Positions 55,625 to 63,800 of a stretch of 64,000 bases of DNA are shown piece by piece. The notes under the pieces were generated by a model, which was not told the origin of the DNA, made no database searches, and saw only the letters and a program-made list of their open reading frames with translations. The translations under genes were made by a program, and so were the position numbers. The stretch comes from Anaerolineae bacterium. GTDB taxonomy: Bacteria > Chloroflexota > Anaerolineae > Aggregatilineales > J027. The DNA is taken from NCBI GenBank assembly GCA_019913005.1, contig JAIOHL010000083.1:34198-98197 (forward strand), read 5' to 3'. Position 1 is the stretch's first letter. Each line of letters begins with the position of its first letter.

Positions 55625-57148
55625 ATGGGACACCGACATCTCGAAGAACAAGATTCGAAACACCCCGCCAAATCACCCCATCCGATTCCAACGCCCGATC
55701 AGGAAATCGGCAGGTCGTCGGATCGCTTCGGCCCTAGCGTATCGTCCAAAAACATCGTACACCTACAGCGCACATTAGGCAATCAGCGAGTAATCGGATT
55801 GCTCAATGGGCAGATTCAGCGTGCCCCGAATGAGCCAAAAAAGTTGAAAACTCCCCCTCCTTGGGCGCGGGTCTCCTCTAATACGCCCCTACCGGGTGAG
55901 CATGTCAAGGGGATTACGGATCGTGAAGCACCGATCATGTTACAAGATGCCGATGGACACCCCCTATATACTGAAGAGGATCGGCAAAAACTCAAAGATG
56001 CTCTCATGATCCGCCATCAAGAAAATGCCCAAAATGGCCCTGAATTCGCCGCAAATTTTGCTTCGTCGCTGTTGGAAATCTGGACGGCCTATGTTACGGA
56101 AGATATGGCGGATACTGCCGATGATGCCAGTTGGTCTATGCTGACCAACTTGGTGTTGTTTGTGTTAAAGGATGCGGCGCTCTCTTACCTATTCCCAGCG
56201 GCTCTCATTAGCAAAATGGCGATAGAAGTAGCAACGGTACTCAACCAAAGCAAATATGTCGCGGCGGCGGCGGTTGAGCTTGGTCAGGAGGCCGTTGAGA
56301 ACGAGATGTCCAATTCCAAAGTTCAAAAGCGGGGTAAGGAACTGCGTGGCATGACCAGCGGGTTGAGCGCCAATCTACAGATGATCATCCTTTCGACTTT
56401 TGATGAGGTGTCGAACAGTTTCTATTATCAAGATTGGCTAGACACCGCCTCATTGGAGCAACTCTATCTATTCCGCATCCCCCCGGCTATTCCGGCTGTG
56501 CCCCAAGAAAAAATTGATTTGATCATTGCCCAACAACTTACGGGCCTCATTCACGAGCATGATAGCGTGTTGATTCAGCGTCACCGCGAATATATGTTGG
56601 GTGGGGTCTTTGGCTATGTAGATTATGCCCATATTGAAAACGGCCTCTTTACAAAAGTCCTCGTAGACGCAAACGGCATAGAACACGTGGATAGCCCCAC
56701 CCTCAATGTACCGAATGCCCTCCGTTCAAAATTGGAAGGTCATACCGTAAACGAAATGCCCCAAGTCCCGATGCTCATTGAATTGCGCTGTGTCCCACCC
56801 AGCCACGTATATTCGCCGCATGAACTAGAAGTCATTGAAGAGATAGAACAGGCTTGGCCGCAACATGCCCCCCTCGAAATCAAGATTTATCCAGATGGCT
56901 CGTGGCATGTAATGGGTGGTGGTCTCAAGGAGATGTTTTATTTGTATTCCCTCGTTAATCCACTGGCCGATTTGGGAGCGTTTGCCCTTTTCCAACAGCA
57001 GTGTTCGGAAAATGAGACTGGTTTACCCGAGACGCCCCAAGCATCAGCGCTCAATCTCTACTATTCACTCTCGCCCTCATTACAAGAGGGGGCGCGGCTG
57101 CTCCATACCAATTCTATCGGCCCACTCACAATCGGCAAAAAGCCCTAG
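55625..57148 (+). CDS. Large protein with eCIS/DUF4157-like leader motif
   Basis: The 507-residue protein inserted on the opposite strand inside the hsd locus. The N-terminal region (residues 1-70) is polar and contains VHLQRTLGNQRVIGLLNGQI, close to the LQRTxGNQAVxRLLQ motif found at the start of many proteins linked to extracellular contractile injection systems and DUF4157 cargoes. The middle (about 130-260) is helical with a hydrophobic stretch SMLTNLVLFVLKDAALSYLF. The C-terminal half is alpha/beta with no recognised catalytic motif. GGAG lies 10 bases before the ATG. No sheath, tube or baseplate gene is nearby. Function is unknown; cargo or secreted-effector identity is inference from the motif. 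Confidence 0.65.
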   Translation: MGHRHLEEQDSKHPAKSPHPIPTPDQEIGRSSDRFGPSVSSKNIVHLQRTLGNQRVIGLLNGQIQRAPNEPKKLKTPPPWARVSSNTPLPGEHVKGITDREAPIMLQDADGHPLYTEEDRQKLKDALMIRHQENAQNGPEFAANFASSLLEIWTAYVTEDMADTADDASWSMLTNLVLFVLKDAALSYLFPAALISKMAIEVATVLNQSKYVAAAAVELGQEAVENEMSNSKVQKRGKELRGMTSGLSANLQMIILSTFDEVSNSFYYQDWLDTASLEQLYLFRIPPAIPAVPQEKIDLIIAQQLTGLIHEHDSVLIQRHREYMLGGVFGYVDYAHIENGLFTKVLVDANGIEHVDSPTLNVPNALRSKLEGHTVNEMPQVPMLIELRCVPPSHVYSPHELEVIEEIEQAWPQHAPLEIKIYPDGSWHVMGGGLKEMFYLYSLVNPLADLGAFALFQQQCSENETGLPETPQASALNLYYSLSPSLQEGARLLHTNSIGPLTIGKKP

Positions 57149-57174
57149 GGATGTCAAGGCACCGTCTGCGTCCG

Positions 57175-57205
57175 AAAAAAAAGTTCTGGGGAGGTCTTCC
57201 CCAGA
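57175..57205 (-). terminator. Terminator of hsdM-hsdS transcript
   Basis: On the minus strand TCTGGGGA-(5)-TCCCCAGA is followed by eight T. It sits 132 bases beyond the hsdS stop codon, so hsdR and the toxin pair need a separate promoter. Confidence 0.8.
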
Positions 57206-57336
57206 GCTATCACCCCCGCCACTATGCTGTGACGACAATCCTCCCAACCTCATTTGCATGAAGACTGCACAGATCGAGATATTCTCCCGGTTCATCAAAG
57301 GTAAAACTGAAACTACTCCCCGGCGCAACCCATCGG

Positions 57337-58530
57337 CTACTCCTCCACCTGCACCCGCACCGCACCCGTCAATAGCTGCTGCATCAACCCGCGTTTTTGT
57401 AGCCGTAAAAATTCCGAATAATTGCTTAATAAATTGATTTCCATTTCTAAGTATTCTACAAAATCCCCTATCGCCGTTTGTTCCTCAAAAGAAGGGACAA
57501 CCACTCTGATATTCAGACAGACGCCTTTTGTTAGTTTTGGCTGTGCTGTCCCAGAGTTGTATGGCTTGTAATCCAGATTCTCTAAAAATGCGGTCAGAAA
57601 GCGAATATCCATATTGGGGTTTGGTCTGATTACGTGGGCATGATTGTTTACCCATGTCTTGCCAGAGATCATGAAGGCCAATGGGACATTTCTCGAAAGA
57701 ATATTTTCACCATCCTCCCCTAATAGGATTAGGTCTTCATCAAATATATAGTCATCAACGAAGTCAATAATTCCTGAAGCACCATAATAGGGGTAGGAAC
57801 CCTGAATTTTGGCCCTATCCGATTCCTTAATGGGTTTTCGCCTTTCATCCAAAAATACCGACACATTACCAAGAACATCTTCCTCCCACTCCCCATCAAA
57901 CGCAGGGAAGCGCACCGTACCCGTCAGCAACAATTGCATGAGGGCTTGCTTGCGACGTTGGAGCGCCTCAATTAACTGCTCGGTGAGGGTAATGGCCTCA
58001 TCCCATGTGCTGAGAATGGCGGCTATTTGGCGCTGCTCGGTGAGGGGGGGGAGCAAGATAGGCAACTCTGCAAGAATTCCTGTATTTAGGTTTAACATGG
58101 TTTGACCGACGGCATTTGCCTCTAACCAAGATTTTGTTTCTTCCATATCAAGGTAATAAATAAGATAGTCAGGCAAAACTGATTCGGTGTATAGACGCGC
58201 TCTTAGACAACCTGTTCCGCATATCCATCCTGCCTCGTCCGATGTTATCAGAGCGCAACGCCCAATATCTCCTCGTCTAGCAAATACTATGTCCCCTATC
58301 CATAGCCTGTGGCGTGATAATTCATCCGCTTTAGTATCCGGTATACGAGCAATATCCTCTATGGAAACCCGATAATTTATAATGTCTTTCGGCATGACAA
58401 CCGGAACACCTTGCTCTGAATAATCAGAGGCATGAAGTTGGCTGCCAAAAGGCCCTGTTTGTAGACCAGAATCAGGGTTACAAATTTCGGCAAGTGTCGT
58501 AGTTTGCCATTCTCTAGGATACCTACTCAC
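57337..58530 (-). CDS. hsdS: Type I restriction-modification specificity subunit (HsdS)
   Basis: The target-recognition subunit, 397 residues. Two target-recognition domains (about 1-150 and 205-345) are each followed by a conserved helical spacer: LPPLTEQRQIAAILSTWDEAI through RKQALMQLLLTGTVRF, and VPSFEEQTAIGDFVEYLEMEI through GLMQQLLTGAVRV. The GTG start at 58530 overlaps by 8 bases (GTGAGTAG) the stop of an orphan hsdM tail. The second TRD is low in GC compared with the spacers, as expected for swapped TRDs. Full length. Confidence 0.93.
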   Translation of the reverse strand: MSRYPREWQTTTLAEICNPDSGLQTGPFGSQLHASDYSEQGVPVVMPKDIINYRVSIEDIARIPDTKADELSRHRLWIGDIVFARRGDIGRCALITSDEAGWICGTGCLRARLYTESVLPDYLIYYLDMEETKSWLEANAVGQTMLNLNTGILAELPILLPPLTEQRQIAAILSTWDEAITLTEQLIEALQRRKQALMQLLLTGTVRFPAFDGEWEEDVLGNVSVFLDERRKPIKESDRAKIQGSYPYYGASGIIDFVDDYIFDEDLILLGEDGENILSRNVPLAFMISGKTWVNNHAHVIRPNPNMDIRFLTAFLENLDYKPYNSGTAQPKLTKGVCLNIRVVVPSFEEQTAIGDFVEYLEMEINLLSNYSEFLRLQKRGLMQQLLTGAVRVQVEE

Positions 58531-58591
58531 TTAGCCCCAACTCCCTCAAATACGCCATCATACAGATTTTCACCCTCGCCTTTATCTTAAT
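58523..58591 (-). pseudogene. Orphan hsdM 3' tail fused to the hsdS start
   Basis: In frame before the hsdS start the minus strand reads KARVKICMMAYLRELGLSE and a stop at 58523-58525. This matches the intact HsdM end, DVKTRMAAYLRELGLDG. The upstream stop codon (58592-58594) cuts off any longer hsdM. The hsdS start codon overlaps this tail, the normal junction of an hsdM-hsdS operon, so the tail belonged to another hsdM that has been lost. Confidence 0.8.
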
Positions 58592-58633
58592 TCAATTTTA
58601 GAACAATTGTGCTATGTTTGTCACTCATAAAAG

Positions 58634-58649
58634 CGTAACGGCCGTTACG
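58634..58649. promoter_or_regulatory. Perfect 16-bp palindrome between hsdM and hsdS
   Basis: CGTAACGGCCGTTACG is a perfect palindrome between the hsdM stop and the hsdM-tail relic. It may be an operator (for an R-M control protein) or a hairpin. The rest of the 157-base gap holds nothing recognised. Confidence 0.45.
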
Positions 58650-58748
58650 GATATATGGTTTTCCATTATGTGGCCCCAACCCCCTACCCGCGTTCGTCGC
58701 CATTTCAAGCCCTCTTAGAACAGTTAAGACATGGGGCACTTTTGCGCC

Positions 58749-60281
58749 TCACCCATCTAAGCCCAACTCCCGCAGATACGCCGCCATTCGGGTTTTAACA
58801 TCCGCCAACTGGCTTTCGAGTGTCTCAATTTCGCGCTGCACGGCGGGCAGGTCAATCGTCGCCTCGGCCTCAAAGGTATCCACATAACGCGGAATGTTGA
58901 GGTTGTAGTCATTGGCGGCAATCGCGTCGCGGCTCACCCGTGCGGCATATTTTTCAATCGGCTCCCAGCGGCGATAGGTCTGCACAATTTGTTCAAGGTC
59001 GGCGGGGCGCAGGCGGTTTTGATTCGTCCCGGCCTCAAAGTCGCGGCTGGCATCAATAAACAGCACGGTGTCGTCGGGCCGTTGGCGCTTAAAAATCAGC
59101 ATGGCGGCGGGGATGCCGGTGCCATAAAACAGATTGGCGGGCAGACCGATCACCGCGTCCAGCAAATTTTCATCAATCAACTGCTGGCGAATCTTGCCCT
59201 CGGAACTGCCCCGGAATAAGACCCCATGCGGCACAATCACGCCCACCCGTCCATTGGCGTTGGGGTTGCGCGTCGCCGTCTCGATCATGTGGGTGATAAA
59301 GGCATAATCGCCTTTGCTTTTGGGGGGGATGCCGCGCCAAAAGCGGCGATAGCGGTCAGCTTCGGCTTTGTCCGCGCCCCATTTATCCAGCGAGAAGGGC
59401 GGATTGGCGACCACGACATCAAAGCTGGCAAGGTCGTCGTCTTCAAGGTGCTGCGGTTCACCCAGCGTATCGCCCCATTTGATATTGTGCTGGGTGACGG
59501 GCATGTTGTGTAGGAACATATTCATCATACACAGCGCCCATGTGCTGCCATTGACCTCCTGCCCCCAAATCGAAAAGTCCTCGGCGTGATAATGCGTTTG
59601 CACGTGCTGGGCGCATTTAATCAGCAGCGACCCCGATCCACAGGCCGGATCACAAATGCGTTCGCCGCGTTGAGGGTCAAGCAATTGGGCCAGTAGGCTG
59701 CTGACTTCGGGTGGGGTATAAAATTCACCCGCTTTTTTGCCTGCCCCGGCAGCAAATTTGCCAATCAGGTATTCATAGGCGTTGCCGATGACATCCAGAT
59801 GGCCCACCCGTGAAGGGCGCAGGTCAAGGCGGGGGTCGTTGAAGTCGTTAAGCAGGTTTTTGAGGCGTTCGTTGCGTTGGGCAGGGCGGCCCAAGTTGGC
59901 CTCGCTATTGAAATCAATGTTGCGGAAGACGGCTTCGAGTTTGGCTTTGTTGGCTTCTTCAATCGCACTGAGGGCGATGTTGATTTCTTCCCCCAGATTG
60001 GGCAGGTTGCGCTTTTCATAGAGCGAATAGTAATCGCTGCCCTTCGGCAACACAAAGGGTTCGCGGCTCATGCGGCGCTCGATACGCTCCTCGTCGTTGC
60101 CGAACTGCCGTTCATACTGTTCGCGGTGGTCAATCCAAGCATCGGAGACGTATTTCAAAAACAGCATCACAAGGATGTAATTTTTGTATTCGGAGGGGTC
60201 AATGGTGCCGCGAAACGTGTCGCAGGCTTTCCACAGGATGGCATTAATTTCGTCTTGGTTAATCGGCGTGGACATAGACAT
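58749..60281 (-). CDS. hsdM: Type I restriction-modification methyltransferase subunit (HsdM)
   Basis: The N6-adenine methyltransferase, 510 residues. The N-terminal helical domain (INAILWKACDTFRGTIDPSEYKNYILVMLFLKY) is followed by the catalytic domain with motif I CDPACGSGSLL (near residue 214) and motif IV NPPF (near 294). The C-terminal tail ends AYLRELGLDG. Two ATG starts (60281, 60275) are equivalent. It leads the operon hsdM-hsdS, though with an orphan tail between. The intact motifs suggest activity. Confidence 0.95.
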   Translation of the reverse strand: MSMSTPINQDEINAILWKACDTFRGTIDPSEYKNYILVMLFLKYVSDAWIDHREQYERQFGNDEERIERRMSREPFVLPKGSDYYSLYEKRNLPNLGEEINIALSAIEEANKAKLEAVFRNIDFNSEANLGRPAQRNERLKNLLNDFNDPRLDLRPSRVGHLDVIGNAYEYLIGKFAAGAGKKAGEFYTPPEVSSLLAQLLDPQRGERICDPACGSGSLLIKCAQHVQTHYHAEDFSIWGQEVNGSTWALCMMNMFLHNMPVTQHNIKWGDTLGEPQHLEDDDLASFDVVVANPPFSLDKWGADKAEADRYRRFWRGIPPKSKGDYAFITHMIETATRNPNANGRVGVIVPHGVLFRGSSEGKIRQQLIDENLLDAVIGLPANLFYGTGIPAAMLIFKRQRPDDTVLFIDASRDFEAGTNQNRLRPADLEQIVQTYRRWEPIEKYAARVSRDAIAANDYNLNIPRYVDTFEAEATIDLPAVQREIETLESQLADVKTRMAAYLRELGLDG

Positions 60282-60427
60282 TTTCCCAACGGGTACACTG
60301 CTAGTTGAGCCAATGGCATAATCTCCGGCTCAACCGCAGGGATTTAGAATGACGGCGATACTCTTAAGTAATGTCTTTACAGTGTACCGCATTTTGGGGA
60401 AATGAAAAATTTCCGACCACGCTATGT

Positions 60428-63124
60428 CTAGACTTTGATTTGACATACGACTCGAAAGCCAAAATCATGATCCCATTCAACCGGAGACCTGCTAATCCGC
60501 GAGGCTGAGCGCGAGTAGAGTTGCGGGTTGAGCCACGATCCGCCCCGTACCACACGCCGCGTGTTTCCATCCAGTGTTGTCGGACGAATATCCGCGAAAT
60601 CAGTCAGGGTCCATTCCCATACATGGCCTGATAAATCATAGATGTTTTCAGCACTGGCTCCCTCCGGGAAGAGGCCAACCGCACAGGTGCGACCTAACCC
60701 ACTCTCACTTGTATTGATTTTGGTCGGATCAAATTTATTTCCGTAGGCAAATAAGCGTTTGGCACTCCCCCGCGCCGCGCGTTCCCACTCTAGTTCTGTG
60801 GGTAGTCGGATTTCATACCCTAACTTGGCACTCACCCAACGACAAAAGGCGACGGCTTCATACCAAGTCACTCGTTCGCGGGGATGGTTCGCAATCGGCC
60901 AACTTGCCTCACGGGGCTGTGGATTCCCCTTTCGCCACGCCGCAGCCTCACTGGAATAAGCCCACCAGTTGACATTAACATAGCCATCCGGGGCTTCAAC
61001 AAAGGCTTGATACTGCACCCAAGTCACGGGATAGCAGGCCATCGCAAAGGCTTCTAGAGTTACCTGTATGGTGTTAATGGAGTTATGAGCATCTTGATCT
61101 CCGCCCAATTCGAATGTCCCAGCCGGCAACTGTATCCATTTGAAATCTGGTAGACCATCGGCGCGTAAACCTACGCCGGGTTGTGTATCCCCTTTTTCTG
61201 CCATCTCTCGTCCCCATACCGCACGGGCTAATGGAGCAGCTCGGACATGCGGGATGGGTTCATAGAGCATCCGTAAGGCTTCGGCGGAACAATCGGCCCC
61301 GCTTTCCGTCGCACAGCGATAGGCCAATATTGGGTTAACAGGGGTTAGCCATTCCACCACTGCCGTTGCATCGCCGCGCATCCCGGCAAGGAAAAGGGTA
61401 GTTTCTTCCCAGCCTGTCGCCTGCCACCATTGTTCACCGGGCCAGTATTTGGCCGCAGAGGCCCCGCTTTGGATTTCCTTTTCGAGTTGATAGGCGGCAA
61501 AAAATTCCAATAACAACTGGTGGGTGAAACTCAGGTCAATACCTTTATCTACAATCCCGGCACTCGCGCAAAGGTAAAGGAGGTGGTCGGGATCATGGGT
61601 GGGGGCGGCTTCTGCGACGACCCCGCGTGCCCACGCATAGGGGACTCGCGTGCCGCGTTTTTCAGCAATCATCCTATAGGCCAATGCAATCAGGGCGGTT
61701 TGCTGTACTTGCTCGTCAATCCAAGGAGGCCGAGTGGTGGCAGCGGGTTTACCGCGTTCTTTGAAGAGTAGGGTCACAAAGTCTTGGAACAACTGACCAC
61801 GATTGCGTGGCACATGTCCAGATTTCGTGAATAAGGCAACCGTGATGGTGAGTAAGAAGGGATTGCGCACGAGGCCCAACAGACCGGGATAACGTCCCTC
61901 GTCGCGCATCGCCGCTCGGACCGCTTTTAGGTGATTGTCCTGAGCGCTCGTGGTCGCACTGCCGATACTATTCCCAACCCAAAAATTGTCAAATGATTTG
62001 CCTTCCCGCTCCCAGATGGCCCAGATATCGCGCAATTCAGGGGTTGTTAGACCCCAAAAAAGGGTATCTATCTGAGTCTCAGTAAGTTTATAGGCCAGCA
62101 TAAAACGCCGGATGCCGTGCAAATCCAGTGGCAGCACATCCACACGCTGGAGGGGCATCTTGCGTTCGACGTAATCCAATTTGCGGCAGGTCAGCATTAC
62201 ACGCACATCTGGACGACGCTCCAACCACTGTTCAACATAGGCCACATTCGCATGGGCGGTCTCGTTGAGGCCATCCAGCAAAATGACGGCGCGGTTCGGT
62301 AGGTAGTCGCGCAGATGCAATTCCCCAAACTGTTGCTCAATGTAGGCTCCTAAATCTCCGCCTGTATACCCACCCAGCGGCACAAAAATAGGCAGCGGGG
62401 CGTTGGGGTCATGGGCAGCGGCATCCCCGAGCGCATAAGCAAAACGGCGCAGGGTAGTGGTCTTGCCACTGCCCGGATCCCCAATAATCGCCACCCGCTC
62501 AAATGCGCCGAGGGCCTCACTCAAGGCGGCGAACGTTTTCACCTCACCCGTGCGCCCATCATCGTCGGGACTGTGCTGATCGGGCGGATGGATGGCGGCG
62601 AGCAACTCCTGCAAGAACATGTCCACTTCAGGATCGACGGGTTCATTCGGATGCTGGGGCTGGATATGGGTTTCAGCGGCGGTTTCGACATAGACCTTGC
62701 CAAAAAAGCCATTCTGACGGGCCACCTCGCGCAAATAGGCCTGTTCCAATTCACGCGGGTCGGTGGTGCTGAAGGTCAGGTGTTTGGGGCTGCGCTCAAT
62801 CTGATGTACCAGCCCGGTGAAGGCCTCCTCAAAGCGGGCCGTTGGGAAAAATCGCTCAAAGGTCACCCCAGCGATAATGAGTGGCACAGGGCAGTCATAC
62901 GCTTTGGCAGCAAAGACGGATTTATTCACACCGTCTTGGGTGGCATAAACCAGTTCGCGCTGCACAAAACTGGGGGGATCGCGGCGATTGACTTCGGGCG
63001 AGATGACGACCACCACCACATCGGCTTCATTGATGCGATTTTGCAGTTCATGGCTAAACACGGATTCGGCGTGCAGTTCCAAATCCATGGGATACTGGGT
63101 CAGAGGTGGGTGATTCAATCCCAT
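60428..63124 (-). CDS. TIR-NACHT-FGE STAND protein, 5'-truncated TIR domain
   Basis: The 898-residue protein. Residues 30-115 are the later part of a TIR domain (INEADVVVVVISPEVNRRDP, with RELVYA placing the probable NADase Glu), but the first strand and helix are missing. The NACHT ATPase follows: Walker A IGDPGSGKTT (about 214-223), Walker B ILLDGLNE (281-288), LTCRKLDYV, and the helical part to about 650. Residues 660-898 are an FGE-sulfatase domain (QLPAGTFELGG; RLPTELEWERAARG; RVVRGGSW; FGFRVV). It lacks the paired FGE cysteines, so it is probably a binding domain. Likely phage sensing with NAD-depleting effector. It overlaps the truncated parB by 71 bases. An alternative start is Met at 63088. 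Confidence 0.85.
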   Translation of the reverse strand: MGLNHPPLTQYPMDLELHAESVFSHELQNRINEADVVVVVISPEVNRRDPPSFVQRELVYATQDGVNKSVFAAKAYDCPVPLIIAGVTFERFFPTARFEEAFTGLVHQIERSPKHLTFSTTDPRELEQAYLREVARQNGFFGKVYVETAAETHIQPQHPNEPVDPEVDMFLQELLAAIHPPDQHSPDDDGRTGEVKTFAALSEALGAFERVAIIGDPGSGKTTTLRRFAYALGDAAAHDPNAPLPIFVPLGGYTGGDLGAYIEQQFGELHLRDYLPNRAVILLDGLNETAHANVAYVEQWLERRPDVRVMLTCRKLDYVERKMPLQRVDVLPLDLHGIRRFMLAYKLTETQIDTLFWGLTTPELRDIWAIWEREGKSFDNFWVGNSIGSATTSAQDNHLKAVRAAMRDEGRYPGLLGLVRNPFLLTITVALFTKSGHVPRNRGQLFQDFVTLLFKERGKPAATTRPPWIDEQVQQTALIALAYRMIAEKRGTRVPYAWARGVVAEAAPTHDPDHLLYLCASAGIVDKGIDLSFTHQLLLEFFAAYQLEKEIQSGASAAKYWPGEQWWQATGWEETTLFLAGMRGDATAVVEWLTPVNPILAYRCATESGADCSAEALRMLYEPIPHVRAAPLARAVWGREMAEKGDTQPGVGLRADGLPDFKWIQLPAGTFELGGDQDAHNSINTIQVTLEAFAMACYPVTWVQYQAFVEAPDGYVNVNWWAYSSEAAAWRKGNPQPREASWPIANHPRERVTWYEAVAFCRWVSAKLGYEIRLPTELEWERAARGSAKRLFAYGNKFDPTKINTSESGLGRTCAVGLFPEGASAENIYDLSGHVWEWTLTDFADIRPTTLDGNTRRVVRGGSWLNPQLYSRSASRISRSPVEWDHDFGFRVVCQIKV

Positions 63125-63800
63125 GTGCGGCTAGTAGAAGTAGCGCTACTTGACGAGCCATTGCGATGGCATTTAATCCAGCCCGCGAGGTGTTTTCTTT
63201 GGCTTGGCGGAATACTGAAGCTCGATTGGAGGGGACGATGATGCAGGGGATTGATCCATCACCCTGATACCCCGACAAAAACTCCATCATCAGCCATGTC
63301 GCCCAGTAACGCCGCTCACCAGTCTCAATCTGGTAGATGTGCGTCATCCCCTCGGATTTATCAACCACCGTCAACGGATTCACCTGTCCGTCATCCCGAA
63401 TTGTCACGGCCAGATTGGCCAAATCTCGCAGTAGGATTTCTTCAGGGGTGAGGGTAACGGGGACATCCGTCTCGGTTTCATCATTGGGATTTGGGAGTAA
63501 ATCCAAAACGTGGGTGAAAGGTCGCCCTTTCTGGCGGGCGGCAATCTGTACCAACTGAATGAGTTCCTTGAGGGCTTGATACGGGGTGAGGTGTTGCTGG
63601 TGAAACGCTTGGTAAATCGTTTCGGGCAACACACGCCGGGGTTGGGCGGGATCAGGCCGCACCAGTTGAATCGGCAACTGCTCAACCCGAAGGTGGGTGT
63701 TGTCCAATCGTTCAGCGGGATCGGCATTCAGAATCATCATCTGCCCGACATCTTGCAGCAGGCTATTGATGCGATTGGGGGTATCGGCTTTTTTTGCCAT
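63054..63800 (-). pseudogene. ParB-like partition protein, truncated C terminus
   Basis: The 248-residue frame starts at ATG 63800, overlapping the ParA stop (TAATG). It has a ParB/Srx-type N-terminal nuclease-like domain: RVEQLPIQLVRPDPAQPRRV, TIRDDGQVNPLTVVDKSEG, QIETGERRYWATWLM. The helix-turn-helix part starts (RAGLNAIAMARQVALLLLAA), then sense ends after HGIE and the last 19 residues (PTSDPVSHGFGTARRIRV) read into TIR sequence. The missing half would hold the HTH and dimerisation domain. The gene is cut by the same junction that beheads the TIR. Confidence 0.75.

Noticed and set aside
58654..58792. A 46-codon plus-strand ORF opposite the hsdM end
   Set aside because: Most of it is antisense to hsdM, with no family features or ribosome site.
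62411..63241. A 276-residue plus-strand ORF opposite the TIR-NACHT gene
   Set aside because: Antisense shadow of the NACHT region; no start site or domain sense.
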